Positions 1 through 9,172 of a stretch of DNA of 64,000 bases are shown one piece after another. Positions within the stretch are counted from its first letter, which is position 1, and every line of letters starts with the position of its first letter. A model generated the notes under the pieces. That model had not been told where the DNA came from. It worked only from the letters and a program-made list of their open reading frames with translations, and did no database searches. Origin of the DNA: Candidatus Galacturonatibacter soehngenii (lineage in GTDB: Bacteria > Bacillota > Clostridia > Lachnospirales > Lachnospiraceae); NCBI RefSeq assembly GCF_008830185.1, contig NZ_WAGX01000008.1, positions 124,001 to 188,000 of the forward strand. Reading direction: 5' to 3'. The position numbers were made by a program, and so were the translations under genes.

Positions 1-121
1 AGATGTACGTGAAGAATTAGTAAGCAAAGTTAAGAACAAAATTGATTCAAAAAATTACAATGTGACTGCAGATGAATTTGCAAGCAAAGTAATTGATAGT
101 TATAACAAATTAATGTTCTAG
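1..121 (+). CDS. flgM: FlgM, anti-sigma-28 factor (C-terminal end only)
   Basis: The window opens inside this gene; 39 codons are visible in the frame starting at base 2, ending in TAG at 119-121. The residues seen are a charged stretch leading to DEFASKVIDSYNKLMF, which resembles the C-terminal sigma-binding helices of FlgM. In the family, FlgM holds sigma-28 (SigD/FliA) inactive until it is exported after hook completion. The position directly before flgN-flgK-flgL is the standard Bacillus/Clostridium order and is the main support. Only the tail is present, so the call rests on context plus short similarity. Confidence 0.7.
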   Translation, partial: DVREELVSKVKNKIDSKNYNVTADEFASKVIDSYNKLMF

Positions 122-176
122 CAATTTAAACAGTAAGATACATCGATAATTTGAGAAGCAGAAAAGAGGAAATCAA

Positions 177-692
177 GTGTCAAGTTTAATGGAAACACTA
201 ATTGATGTATTAGACAATGAAAATACGGAATATGAAAAGTTGATTGAGTTATCAAAAGAAAAAACACCAGTCATTGTCGAAGGAAACATCGAAAAACTAC
301 AAGAAATCATTGATAAGGAACAGCCAATTATAGAAGTTATCAATAATTTGGAACAAAAAAGAAAAGAGACAGTCAATGATATTGCAATTGTGTTAAACAA
401 GGATGTGGAGTCTTTAAATATAAAAAATGTAATTCAAATGCTAGAAAACCAGCCAAGTGAACAGAATAAATTAGCTGAGACACATGATAAATTAAGTGCA
501 ACACTTAGAACGATGGCAGCGTTAAATGAGAACAATCGAATGCTGCTTGAACATTCACTTGAGATGGTTGGATTTGAGATTAATCTTTATCACAGCATGA
601 GAAAAGCGCCGGAGACAGCAAACTATGGCAAGGATGCCTATAACAAAGGAGACGTACTTATTAATACGAGTGGCTTTGATGCCAAGCAATAA
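177..692 (+). CDS. flgN: FlgN-type flagellar export chaperone
   Basis: A 171-residue, strongly helical, charged protein without signal peptide or membrane segment. The N-terminal two thirds has the FlgN layout: a long coiled coil with a repeated Lys-Glu-rich heptad region (about residues 20-70, including ELSKEKTPVIVEGN and DKEQPIIEVINNLEQKR). FlgN is a cytosolic chaperone that keeps the hook-filament junction proteins FlgK and FlgL export-competent, and those genes follow directly. The start is GTG at 177, chosen because AGAGGA at 165-170 is correctly spaced and no ATG fits better. The 55-bp gap after flgM suggests one operon. Confidence 0.8.
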   Translation: MSSLMETLIDVLDNENTEYEKLIELSKEKTPVIVEGNIEKLQEIIDKEQPIIEVINNLEQKRKETVNDIAIVLNKDVESLNIKNVIQMLENQPSEQNKLAETHDKLSATLRTMAALNENNRMLLEHSLEMVGFEINLYHSMRKAPETANYGKDAYNKGDVLINTSGFDAKQ

Positions 693-715
693 GAAAGTAT
701 AACGAGGTGACAAAC

Positions 716-2527
716 ATGGGTGGAATGGGCAGCCTATACATTGGAGTTTCTGGCTTACAAACAAGTCAGAACGCATTAAATACAACTGCACATAACTTGG
801 CCAATATTGGTACTGACGGTTATGTTAGGCAACAGGTTGTACAATCAGATATTTTATATAATACAATTAAACATGGAGCAGTAAGCTCTCAACAGGTTGG
901 TATTGGTTCAACAATCGCACAAGTAAGACAGGTAAGAGATATTTTTTTAGATCAGGCATATCGATTAGAATCGGGTCGGTCTAATTTTTATGATGTTGGT
1001 TATACAACATATTATGAGATAGAATCCATACTAGGAACGCTAGGAGGAAGTGAGTTTAGTAATTCTCTTAAAGGGTTAAGTGAAGCATTTAATGAGATAG
1101 CAAAAGACCCTTCCGATACATCTTATCAGACTCTTTTGAAACAAAGAGCAGTTGAATTCATTGAAGATGCACAAAATGTTTATTCCCTATTAAAGGAATA
1201 TCAGTATAATTTGAACGACCAAATTGTAGATACCGTAGACCGTATTAATGAGCTGGCTAATAAAATCTACAAATTAAATGAAAAAATTGCATTTATAGAA
1301 GCGGGTGGAGTAGAGAATGCCAATGATCTTCGAGATGCTAGAAATTCAGCATTAGATGAACTTTCAGGATTAATTAATATTAGTTATGTAGAAGAGCCAA
1401 ACGGTGTAGTGATTGTAAAGGCAGAAAGTGTTCCATTGGTAGGAGAAAGTTTTGTTTATGAGATGGGTTATTCCACTGATAAAGTTACTGGTTTTGTAAC
1501 GCCAACATGGCCAGACTATAAAGATATGAATGTATTTAATATGGGTGCTATTATATCTACTTCAATGGATACGGATGTTGGAAAGCTAAAGGCATTAATG
1601 CTTCATAGAGGAAGCGAGACAACAAATTATTTAGATGTGCCAGTGAAAGAAAAGTATCAGGATGAATCAGGTAATTGGCTAACAGGAAGCTGGACAATTG
1701 ATGGAGATACCTATACAGATGGAGATAAGGCGTATGCAGCTGCCAAAGATTACTATAATAATTATACAGGTATGTCAGGTATGATGAGTACGCTTGCGCA
1801 GTTTGACCAATTAATTCATGGGGTAGTGACCGCTATTAATGATATAATGTGCCCTGATATTTCAATGACAGTGGAACCTGGACAAGCTTGGACAGATGCC
1901 AATGGAAATACATTAACCGTTGGAGGAACGTATAGGGTACTTGATTTAAAAAACTGTGGGCAATCATTAGATGGAACAGTTGGTACGGAACTTTTTTCAA
2001 GGACAGGAATGCAACGTTATACCAAATACACATATACAGATGCAAGTGGAGAAGAACAAGTTTGCTATGTTTATAATGAAGAAGATGAATTAAAGAGTAA
2101 TACGTTGTATTCTGTTGAAAATCTATCAGTGAATCCAGCAGTATTGACGGATGTAGGAAAACTTCCGTTTTATAAAGCAAATGGCTCAGTGAATCTGCCA
2201 TTGGGAGAAGCACTATATGCTGTATTTAGCCAGAAGATTTTAGCTCTTAATCCAAATGCAACAGCAAAATCAAACTTTCAGGATTATTACTCTAAGTTGG
2301 TTACAGATGTTGGTAATCTGGGATATATTTATAAAAGTTTTGCTGATTCGCAGGCGGCGACCGTTTCGGGACTTGATGATAACAGACAAATGGTTATGGG
2401 AGTTTCGTCGGATGAAGAACTAACCAATATGATTAAATATCAAAATGCCTATAATGCATGTTCCAGGTACATTAATGTGGTTAGTGAAATGCTTGAACAT
2501 ATTGTTACTTCGTTAGGAAACGGTTGA
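716..2527 (+). CDS. flgK: FlgK, flagellar hook-associated protein 1 (first copy)
   Basis: 603 residues. The N terminus (LYIGVSGLQTSQNALNTTA, then HNLANIGTDGYVRQ) is the conserved flagellar rod/hook D0 motif, and NANDLRDARNSALDELS near residue 205 is a FlgK signature. The C terminus (GVSSDEELTNMIKYQNAYNA followed by a helical end) is the matching C-terminal D0. It forms the hook-filament junction outside the cell. The start is ATG at 716: an in-frame GTG at 707 lies inside the Shine-Dalgarno sequence GAGGTG (704-709), so it cannot be the start. It is followed 15 bp later by a second flgK-like gene. Confidence 0.93.
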   Translation: MGGMGSLYIGVSGLQTSQNALNTTAHNLANIGTDGYVRQQVVQSDILYNTIKHGAVSSQQVGIGSTIAQVRQVRDIFLDQAYRLESGRSNFYDVGYTTYYEIESILGTLGGSEFSNSLKGLSEAFNEIAKDPSDTSYQTLLKQRAVEFIEDAQNVYSLLKEYQYNLNDQIVDTVDRINELANKIYKLNEKIAFIEAGGVENANDLRDARNSALDELSGLINISYVEEPNGVVIVKAESVPLVGESFVYEMGYSTDKVTGFVTPTWPDYKDMNVFNMGAIISTSMDTDVGKLKALMLHRGSETTNYLDVPVKEKYQDESGNWLTGSWTIDGDTYTDGDKAYAAAKDYYNNYTGMSGMMSTLAQFDQLIHGVVTAINDIMCPDISMTVEPGQAWTDANGNTLTVGGTYRVLDLKNCGQSLDGTVGTELFSRTGMQRYTKYTYTDASGEEQVCYVYNEEDELKSNTLYSVENLSVNPAVLTDVGKLPFYKANGSVNLPLGEALYAVFSQKILALNPNATAKSNFQDYYSKLVTDVGNLGYIYKSFADSQAATVSGLDDNRQMVMGVSSDEELTNMIKYQNAYNACSRYINVVSEMLEHIVTSLGNG

Positions 2528-2542
2528 TAGGAGGGAAAAAAT

Positions 2543-4588
2543 ATGCCATCTACATTTTTAGGTTTAACCATCGCTACATCGGGGTTATATACATATCAAA
2601 CACAAATTAGTGTTACTGGTAATAACGTTGCAAATGTCGAAACTGATGGTTATACAAGACAATCTGCCAAACAGACTCCCACAGAGGCTTTAAGAGCCTA
2701 CGCAACTTATGGTCAAATTGGTATGGGTGTCCAGGTTACAGGAATTGAACAAATCAGAAATAGTTATTATGATTCTAAATATTGGTCTACCAATACAGGA
2801 TATGGAGAATATAGTACAAAGAATTACTATATGGAGCAGTTGCAATATCTTTTTCATGAGTCAAAAAAGACATCGGGTTATGTGAGTGCATTAAATACTT
2901 TTTTTAATTCAATGCAAGAAGCTGCTAAAACTCCGTTAGAGGTGTCTACATTAACGCAGTTTGTAAATGATGCACAAACATTTGCCGAGTACTTTAATGA
3001 CTTATCCACAAATCTTGAAAAAATACAGGAAGATTTGAATGAAGAAGTAAAAACTTATGTTGATAAGATTAATGGTATTGCACAGCAAATCTATAGCTTA
3101 AATCAACAAATAAATGTGTCTGAGTTAGCTGGAGGAAATGCGAGTGCGTTGCGTGACCAAAGAGCTTTACTGATAGATGAGTTGTCTGAAATTGTACCAG
3201 TGGAAGTAAATGAAACAGAAATTTTGAATAGTCAGGGAATGAAGAGTGGGGCAACAAATTTTGCGGTTAGTATATTAGGTCAAAAATTAGTAGATAATGA
3301 TAGTTATAACGAGTTAGAATGCGTTGCCCGAACAGATAAAGTGAATCAATCCGATGTAGAAGGTCTTTATGATGTAAAATGGACAAGCGGAAATCAATTC
3401 AATGTGCTTGCTTCAGGAGCCAGTGGAAAACTTAAGGCGCTTATTGATCTAAGAGATGGTAACAATGCAAATAATTTCTCGGGAAAGATTCAATCAATAA
3501 CACCTGTGGATGCAAACAATACGAAAGTTACAATTACGAGTTTAACCTATAGTAACCTAGAACAATTAAATTTAAATGGCTCAGGCACGATTAAACTAGG
3601 AACCAAAGAATATAGTTACGATTCGTTTGCGGCTACTTACAATTCTGCTACTGGTGAATATGAATATACCTTTAATATTACAAGTAATAATACAACATTA
3701 ACTCCTTCTATGGTGGGGAAAACGGCTGAGGTTGGCAGAAGTGTGGATTTTTGTGGCATTCCATATTATATGTCTCAAATAAATGAATTTGCTAGAAATT
3801 TTGCAAAGACAGTTAACAACATATTAATAACAGGTTTTAATGTAGCCGGAGATGTTGGTGGAATTCTTTATACAGGGACTTCGGTTACAGGAGCTGAATA
3901 TGATTTCGCTTTATCTGGAGCCGTTGCATCCATCACACAGGCAGGAGGTATATCCTCAGTGTCAGTTGTTGCGGATAATGGAGAGACTGCTACACCTCAA
4001 GCAACAGGAAGTATTTATATAAATGGTGTGAAATACGATTATGATAGCTACTCCTATGATCCTGCAACCAAAATGTACACCTATCAGATAAAGGGTAGTG
4101 TAAGTTCATCTTTGGTGGGGAAAAATGCTGATAACTACACATTAGTCCAAGATAATAGAGAAGATAGTTATTATTATTTAACCGCGGCAAATTTAAAAGT
4201 GTCAAGTGCAATGCTAAAGAATCCTTTGTTACTTGGAACAACTACAAAGCTGAACGACGAACCGTCTTCTGGAAATGTTTTGTACAAGCTTTATGAGGCG
4301 CAAAACAATACGAGTATATTATCATTTCGAGGCGGTGACGCATCACGTTTCTTGATTTGTCTTGTTTCGGATACAGCAGTAGATGCTCAAAAATCCACTA
4401 CTTTCTCAGGAAAATATGATACTCTTTTAAAAACAATAACAAATCAAAGACTATCAGTTTCTGGTGTAGATGGTGATGAGGAAGCAGTTAATTTAATGAA
4501 ATTTAAGAATGCATACGATTTGTCATGTAAACTAGTTACTGTCATGCAACAAATGTATGATAAATTAATAAATGAAACGGGAGTATAG
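2543..4588 (+). CDS. flgK: FlgK paralogue (second hook-associated protein 1-like protein)
   Basis: 681 residues, with the same end motifs as the preceding gene: LTIATSGLYTYQTQISVTGN then NVANVETDGYTRQ at the N terminus, GNASALRDQRALLIDELSEI near residue 200, and SGVDGDEEAVNLMKFKNAYD at the C terminus. The central part (about 310-570) is unlike the first copy and contains two similar beta-rich modules (TPVDANNTKVTITSLTYSNL and later TATPQATGSIYINGVKYDYD), so the surface-exposed domains have expanded. GGAGGG lies upstream of ATG 2543. Tandem FlgK homologues suggest a two-component junction or alternative junction proteins. Which one is the true FlgK cannot be told from sequence alone. Confidence 0.88.
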   Translation: MPSTFLGLTIATSGLYTYQTQISVTGNNVANVETDGYTRQSAKQTPTEALRAYATYGQIGMGVQVTGIEQIRNSYYDSKYWSTNTGYGEYSTKNYYMEQLQYLFHESKKTSGYVSALNTFFNSMQEAAKTPLEVSTLTQFVNDAQTFAEYFNDLSTNLEKIQEDLNEEVKTYVDKINGIAQQIYSLNQQINVSELAGGNASALRDQRALLIDELSEIVPVEVNETEILNSQGMKSGATNFAVSILGQKLVDNDSYNELECVARTDKVNQSDVEGLYDVKWTSGNQFNVLASGASGKLKALIDLRDGNNANNFSGKIQSITPVDANNTKVTITSLTYSNLEQLNLNGSGTIKLGTKEYSYDSFAATYNSATGEYEYTFNITSNNTTLTPSMVGKTAEVGRSVDFCGIPYYMSQINEFARNFAKTVNNILITGFNVAGDVGGILYTGTSVTGAEYDFALSGAVASITQAGGISSVSVVADNGETATPQATGSIYINGVKYDYDSYSYDPATKMYTYQIKGSVSSSLVGKNADNYTLVQDNREDSYYYLTAANLKVSSAMLKNPLLLGTTTKLNDEPSSGNVLYKLYEAQNNTSILSFRGGDASRFLICLVSDTAVDAQKSTTFSGKYDTLLKTITNQRLSVSGVDGDEEAVNLMKFKNAYDLSCKLVTVMQQMYDKLINETGV

Positions 4589-4600
4589 GAGGTGTAGTAT

Positions 4601-6343
4601 ATGGGAATTCGAATTACGAATAAAATGATGACAAACAATTCTCTGAACAATTTAAATGTAAATAAAATATTACATGATAGAGCTTCAACACAAGTTGCAA
4701 CGCAACAAAAAATTACAAGAGCATCGGAAGACCCTGTAGTGGCAATTCGTGCTTTACGTTTAAAAAGTAGTTTAGGTACATTAAATCAATATTATGAGAA
4801 AAATATACCAGATGCTAAGACTTGGCTTCAAAATACACAAACTGCACTTGCTAATATGGAGACTTGTGCATCCGCGATAAGAGGACTTGCGACAAAGTTA
4901 TCCTCAGGTCAATATTCGTTATCTGAAAAGAAAGACTTGTTAGCTGAGTATCAGTCTCTTCGTGAACAAATTTATTCAGAAGGGAATGCTGATCTTTCGG
5001 GCAGAAGTTTGTTAACAGGCCATAAAACCAATATGGATTTGGCATTTAAGAAAGAAGATACTTCTGCGAGTTATCGCATAACAGAACGTTTTTCAGGTAC
5101 GGACGTAGAGAGTATTAATTATGTATCAGGTGCGGTTAATGTGAATTCAAATGATATTTTAGCATCTACTGATACCGAATACGATCAAAACACAGTAAAA
5201 AACAATACGTTGTATCGTATGCGTTTGTCCTATGGAGATTTATCAGAAAACTCAGATCCGACAGCAACAGGTTTGACCTATTCATCATCTGGCAAGTTAA
5301 GTACAGATCTTACAGTTGCCATATCAGGTTCAACGACTGGTTATGTAAAAGCAAATGTAAAACTTGATGCGGCCACTGGGACTGTAAGTGCTACAATCGA
5401 TGGAACAGATTCAATCGGCGGCAGTTACAGTGCAGCTGTAGATTCGGTTACTGGAATTGTAACCATTAGCGATTCCAGCGGAACGGTTGTTGGTAATTTT
5501 AACTATGAATTAGATGGAAATAAAGTAACTGCATCTAAAACTGTTACGGTAAATGCGGTTTCATTAAGTGATGCTGGTGGCAATGATGCAGCTTATTTAA
5601 ATACTTCTGCAGAAGGGATTACTTTTATTAAGGAGACTGGAGAACTGATTTTAGGTGCTGGAGTATATCAGTCTTTACAAAATTGTGGAGATGATGCAAT
5701 TAGCTTTACCTACGAAAAGACTGGTTTTGGAGAAGGTGAGCTAAAGCCAGAACATTATTTTGATTGTACGAATTTAGTGACGGGAGCAGAATATACCAAT
5801 CAGGATGTGGCTCAAAGTATCAATTATACGGTTAATTTTAATCAGACAATTACAGTAAATACAGAAGCAAAGGATGTATTTGATCATTCAATTGGCAGAG
5901 ATGTAGATGACATGATTGCTGCACTTGAAGCGGCTATTGCTGCGGATACCAAGAAAGAACAATTAGAAGCTATGTTAAAGGATTCACAGTATAGCAATAA
6001 AAAAGAGTACATTCAATCCATGCTAGATGCAGTTGAAAAGGAACAGACTTATTCCAAAAACAAATTGCAGAGTTTGGCAGAACAAAGTATTACTAACTTT
6101 AATGGATATGTGGGGGCTATAACGAGAGCGAAAACTGAGGTAGGTAGTAAGTTAAGTCGTCTTTCCTTGGTTGAGGAGAGAGCTTTAAAGCAACAGACAA
6201 ATTTAAAAACGCTATCAGAAGAAAATATTGGAATAGAATTATCAGATGCCATTATTAATCAGGAAGCAGCTAGCCTTGCTTATAATGCTGCACTTACGGC
6301 AACAAGCAAGATAATTTCAAATTCATTATTAGATTTTCTATAA
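4601..6343 (+). CDS. flgL: FlgL, flagellar hook-associated protein 3 (enlarged)
   Basis: 580 residues, nearly twice the usual 300 or so. The N-terminal 160 residues are flagellin-like (GIRITNKMMTNNSLNNLNVN; later RASEDPVVAIRALRLKSSL, the FlgL equivalent of the flagellin DDPA motif). The C terminus (EENIGIELSDAIINQEAASL then AYNAALTATSKI) is the partner D0/D1 helix. The extra length is a beta-rich insert at about residues 200-390, with repeated Ser/Thr/Gly strands, probably a surface domain. FlgL joins FlgK to the first flagellin ring. The preceding stop is 12 bp upstream, with AGGAGG between. Confidence 0.9.
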   Translation: MGIRITNKMMTNNSLNNLNVNKILHDRASTQVATQQKITRASEDPVVAIRALRLKSSLGTLNQYYEKNIPDAKTWLQNTQTALANMETCASAIRGLATKLSSGQYSLSEKKDLLAEYQSLREQIYSEGNADLSGRSLLTGHKTNMDLAFKKEDTSASYRITERFSGTDVESINYVSGAVNVNSNDILASTDTEYDQNTVKNNTLYRMRLSYGDLSENSDPTATGLTYSSSGKLSTDLTVAISGSTTGYVKANVKLDAATGTVSATIDGTDSIGGSYSAAVDSVTGIVTISDSSGTVVGNFNYELDGNKVTASKTVTVNAVSLSDAGGNDAAYLNTSAEGITFIKETGELILGAGVYQSLQNCGDDAISFTYEKTGFGEGELKPEHYFDCTNLVTGAEYTNQDVAQSINYTVNFNQTITVNTEAKDVFDHSIGRDVDDMIAALEAAIAADTKKEQLEAMLKDSQYSNKKEYIQSMLDAVEKEQTYSKNKLQSLAEQSITNFNGYVGAITRAKTEVGSKLSRLSLVEERALKQQTNLKTLSEENIGIELSDAIINQEAASLAYNAALTATSKIISNSLLDFL

Positions 6344-6345
6344 AA

Positions 6346-6376
6346 AATAAGTGTCTGCAAGGCAGACACTTTATTT
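6346..6376 (+). terminator. Hairpin between flgL and fliW, probable terminator or attenuator
   Basis: GTGTCTGC (6351-6358), a 3-nt loop, then GCAGACAC (6362-6369), followed by TTTATTTG. The stem is strong and the U-tract short and interrupted, so partial termination is more likely than complete. It separates the structural genes from fliW-csrA. No second promoter is obvious before fliW. Confidence 0.6.
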
Positions 6377-6394
6377 GATAAAAAGGAGAAGAAG

Positions 6395-6859
6395 ATGACG
6401 ATACAAACAAAATTATTTGGAAATATCTTAGTTGATGAAGATAAGAGGATATATTTTGAAAATGGTATTATTGGTTTTCCAGATTTAAAAAACTTTTTGA
6501 TTATATTTGATGAGGAAAAAAAAGATAATGCTAGAATCTCTTGGTTGCAATCCGTGGAAGAACCAGGGTTTGCGATACCAGTTATTAATCCGTTGCTTGC
6601 AGATGGGAAATATAATCCCACTGTCAATGACGAATTACTTAAGCCATTAGGAGAATTAGACTCAGACGAAATGCTAGTGCTGGTGACACTAACAATACCA
6701 GCTAAGATTGAAGAAATGAGTGTAAATCTAAAAGCTCCTATCATTATTAATGCCATAACGCGTAAAGCATGTCAAATAGTAGTAGAGAATGAGGAATATC
6801 TCGTAAAACATCCAGTATATGAGGTGTTTAAAAGTAAGCAAGAAAAGGCGGGTGAATAA
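6395..6859 (+). CDS. fliW: FliW, flagellar assembly factor and CsrA antagonist
   Basis: 154 residues. Typical FliW features are IYFENGIIGFPDLKNFLIIF (about residues 20-38), SWLQSVEEPGFAIPVINPLL and the C-terminal region LKAPIIINAITRKACQIV. In Bacillus subtilis, FliW binds either flagellin or CsrA. When flagellin has been exported, FliW is freed, sequesters CsrA and relieves repression of hag translation. The gene is followed after one base by csrA, and the hag leader in this window has a CsrA-type hairpin, so the full FliW-CsrA-Hag loop can be inferred. ATG 6395 has AAAAGGAG upstream. Confidence 0.95.
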   Translation: MTIQTKLFGNILVDEDKRIYFENGIIGFPDLKNFLIIFDEEKKDNARISWLQSVEEPGFAIPVINPLLADGKYNPTVNDELLKPLGELDSDEMLVLVTLTIPAKIEEMSVNLKAPIIINAITRKACQIVVENEEYLVKHPVYEVFKSKQEKAGE

Positions 6860-6860
6860 A

Positions 6861-7082
6861 ATGCTGGCCCTTTCTAGAAAAAGAAATGAAGCAATTGTAA
6901 TTAACAATAATATAGAAATAACAGTGCTAGAGATAAAAGGTGATCAAGTAAAGCTTGGTATCAGTGCACCAAAGGATGTATCGATATATCGCAAAGAATT
7001 ATATCTTCAAATTCAAGAGGAAAATAGCAAAGCAGTTGAAGTAGCAGGACTTGAAGAATTAAATAAACTATTTAAAAAGTAA
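6861..7082 (+). CDS. csrA: CsrA, RNA-binding translational regulator
   Basis: 73 residues beginning MLALSRKRNEAIVINNNIEI, with GDQVKLGISAPKDVSIYRKELY, the invariant CsrA core that includes the RNA-contacting Arg (RKE). CsrA dimers bind GGA motifs in hairpin loops and over Shine-Dalgarno sequences to block translation. The start is ATG 6861, one base after the fliW stop; an upstream in-frame start at 6819 lies deep inside fliW and would add unrelated residues. The ribosome-binding site is inside the last codons of fliW, which implies translational coupling. Confidence 0.96.
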   Translation: MLALSRKRNEAIVINNNIEITVLEIKGDQVKLGISAPKDVSIYRKELYLQIQEENSKAVEVAGLEELNKLFKK

Positions 7083-7106
7083 TGGAATATTGTTATAATG
7101 TTCCTA

Positions 7107-7133
7107 TTAAGTTTATATGAAAAATGTCGATAT
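7107..7133 (+). promoter_or_regulatory. Sigma-28 (SigD/FliA) type promoter for flaG-fliD-fliS
   Basis: TTAA at 7107-7110, 15 nt, then GTCGATAT at 7126-7133, close to the sigma-28 consensus TAAA-N15-GCCGATAT. The same -10 octamer with the same 15-nt spacing occurs before the flagellin gene at 10058-10084, which supports both. It lies about 70 bp before the flaG start. Confidence 0.75.
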
Positions 7134-7160
7134 AATAACAAATAAGTAATCTTCATAAAT

Positions 7161-7179
7161 AGGTAGAGGCAATCTACCT
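7161..7179 (+). promoter_or_regulatory. Leader hairpin upstream of flaG
   Basis: AGGTAGA (7161-7167), loop GGCAA, TCTACCT (7173-7179): a 7-bp perfect stem in the flaG leader, 13 bp before the Shine-Dalgarno GGAGGTGA (7193-7200). There is no U-tract, so it is not a terminator. The loop lacks GGA, so a CsrA role is not supported. Confidence 0.5.
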
Positions 7180-7204
7180 TCAAAAGTCACACGGAGGTGA
7201 TTTG

Positions 7205-7603
7205 ATGGAACTTGACTTAGTTAACAAGAATGCGTACCAGGGAAGTAGTACAAAAGTTAATGTAAAACCAGTGCAGCAGGTTATAAGTGGGAGAGCTGGC
7301 GATAGGGTGGAAGGTATCACAACGGATGCTTTGGATGGATTAAATCATGAGAAGTCAGTAGTAAATCATGCAAATGATATTACAAATAGTGAAATAAAAA
7401 AATCAATCAGTGAAATTAATAGTAAGTTAAATAAAAACACAGAAGCAATCTTTGGGATTCATGATGAAACGAATCGGGTAACAATTAAAATTATTGACAA
7501 AGATTCAAAGGAAGTTCTAAAGGAAATTCCTCCTGAGAAAACACTTGAAATGATTACTAAAGTTTGGGAGGCTGCTGGGTTACTTGTAGATGAAAAGTTA
7601 TAG
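7205..7603 (+). CDS. flaG: FlaG family protein
   Basis: 132 residues. The C-terminal half (NKNTEAIFGIHDETNRVTIK then IIDKDSKEVLKEIPPEKTLE and MITKVWEAAGLLVDEKL) is the FlaG domain, which in other bacteria influences filament length. The N-terminal half is low-complexity and poorly conserved, as usual. It precedes fliD and fliS, the standard arrangement. An in-frame TTG at 7202 is adjacent to the Shine-Dalgarno GGAGGTGA (7193-7200); ATG 7205 has the better spacing and was chosen. Confidence 0.88.
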   Translation: MELDLVNKNAYQGSSTKVNVKPVQQVISGRAGDRVEGITTDALDGLNHEKSVVNHANDITNSEIKKSISEINSKLNKNTEAIFGIHDETNRVTIKIIDKDSKEVLKEIPPEKTLEMITKVWEAAGLLVDEKL

Positions 7604-7615
7604 GAGGGAAGATGT

Positions 7616-9160
7616 ATGGCGCTAAGATTGACGGGAATGTATTCGGGCTTGGATACCGATTCCATAATATCACAATTAATGAAGGCTCAAAGAACCAAGG
7701 TAGAAGCCGTTGAGAAGAAAAAAACAAAACTTGAATGGAAAGTAGAGGCTTGGAATTCGTTAAACTCTAAGCTATATTCTTTGTATACAGGGACAATAGA
7801 CAACTTAAGATTCACAACAGCTTATGCGAATAAAGCAACTACGATTTCAGACTCTAGTGTAGCTACCATCACGGCAAGCAGTTCTGCGATTACAGGAACA
7901 CAAGAGCTTGCGGTGAAACAATTAGCTAAATCAGGGTATTTGACAGGTGCAAAAATTTCAAGCTTAGATAATACAAAATTAACCGAGAGTTCTACGTTAA
8001 GTCAATTAACTGGTTATACAGCAAGTGGAACTGGAACAATTCAGGTAACAACTGGTTCTGGGACAACTACCAATATCGAGGTGAGTGGCGATACAAAGAT
8101 TAGTGAAGTATTAACTAAATTAAAGGCGGCAGGTGTTGGTGCTAGCTTTGATGCAACCAACCAACGTATATTTGTTAATTCAAAGGCCAGTGGAGCGGAA
8201 GCGAATTTTACGATTACTTCTACCGACGCAGATGGTAAAAATGTACTTGGTGCATTAGGATTGGATGTAGATAATGGTGCTGTAAAGATCGAAGGTCAAG
8301 ATGCTAAGATTGTATTAAATGGGGCTGAATTTACCTCCTCTTCTAATTCATTTAGTATCAATGGTCTTAATATCCTTGCAAGGCAAGAAACTGGGACGAC
8401 TACTGGTGCAGATGGTAAAACAGTGGATAAAACAGTTACAATTTCGACAGAGCGCGACTATCAAGGGATGTATGATACAATAAAGAACTTTATTACGCAA
8501 TATAATGAAATCATTAAGGCGATGGATGGCGCGTATAATGCGGATAGTGCAAAAGGGTATGAACCACTTACAGATGAAGAAAAAGAAGCGATGACTGAGG
8601 ATCAAATTAAAAAATGGGAAGCCAAAATCAAAGATTCGATTTTAAGAAGAGATGATACGTTAAGTAGTATAACCACCATGATGAAATCAACGATGCAATC
8701 TGTTTTCACCATAAATGGACAAAAATATAGCCTTTCAAGCTTTGGTATTGATACTGCTTCATACTTTAGTACCGATGCAGATGAAAAAGGAGTGTATCAT
8801 ATAGATGGAAATTCCGAAGACAGTAAAACATCGTCAAAATCAAATAAATTAATGAGTGCGATTACATCAGATCCTGAAACGGTAGTGAGTTTTTTTACTT
8901 CGCTTGCAAAAGAGATGTATACCAAACTTGGTACAAGATATAAGTTTATTGATGGAATTAGAAGTTCTGACAAAGTTTATGATGATAAATTAATGGATAG
9001 TCAGATTGATGACTATGAAGATGAGATTAAAAAGTTGGAGAAAAAGTTTACTGCAATGGAGGATCGTTATTATTCTCAATTCTCAGCAATGGAAACAGCG
9101 CTAGCGAAATTGCAAAAAAATAGTTCAGCTCTTGCAGGCTTGTTAGGAAGTAGTTCTTAG
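7616..9160 (+). CDS. fliD: FliD, flagellar filament cap (HAP2)
   Basis: 514 residues. N terminus MALRLTGMYSGLDTDSIISQ is the FliD D0 motif. The D2/D3 part begins at ELAVKQLAKSGYLTG (about residue 101), KIVLNGAEFTSSSNSFSING lies near residues 230-250, and the C-terminal D1/D0 coiled coil includes DYEDEIKKLEKKFTAMEDRY. FliD forms the cap under which flagellin subunits fold at the filament tip. GGAGGG stands upstream of ATG 7616. A divergent relative without the D0 ends is encoded at 15874-17160 on the other strand. Confidence 0.95.
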   Translation: MALRLTGMYSGLDTDSIISQLMKAQRTKVEAVEKKKTKLEWKVEAWNSLNSKLYSLYTGTIDNLRFTTAYANKATTISDSSVATITASSSAITGTQELAVKQLAKSGYLTGAKISSLDNTKLTESSTLSQLTGYTASGTGTIQVTTGSGTTTNIEVSGDTKISEVLTKLKAAGVGASFDATNQRIFVNSKASGAEANFTITSTDADGKNVLGALGLDVDNGAVKIEGQDAKIVLNGAEFTSSSNSFSINGLNILARQETGTTTGADGKTVDKTVTISTERDYQGMYDTIKNFITQYNEIIKAMDGAYNADSAKGYEPLTDEEKEAMTEDQIKKWEAKIKDSILRRDDTLSSITTMMKSTMQSVFTINGQKYSLSSFGIDTASYFSTDADEKGVYHIDGNSEDSKTSSKSNKLMSAITSDPETVVSFFTSLAKEMYTKLGTRYKFIDGIRSSDKVYDDKLMDSQIDDYEDEIKKLEKKFTAMEDRYYSQFSAMETALAKLQKNSSALAGLLGSSS

Positions 9161-9172
9161 GAGGAAAAGTAA

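Noticed and set aside
127-149. TAAA and ATCGATAA before flgN, resembling a sigma-28 promoter
   Set aside because: The spacing is 11 nt instead of about 15, and the -10 lacks the GCCG/GTCG form.
6280-6756. Minus-strand open frame (158 codons) across the flgL end and fliW
   Set aside because: It overlaps two well-supported genes and the intercistronic hairpin; Ser-rich composition is typical of antisense frames here.
7161-7179. flaG leader hairpin as a CsrA site
   Set aside because: Its loop has no GGA; kept only as an unexplained stem.
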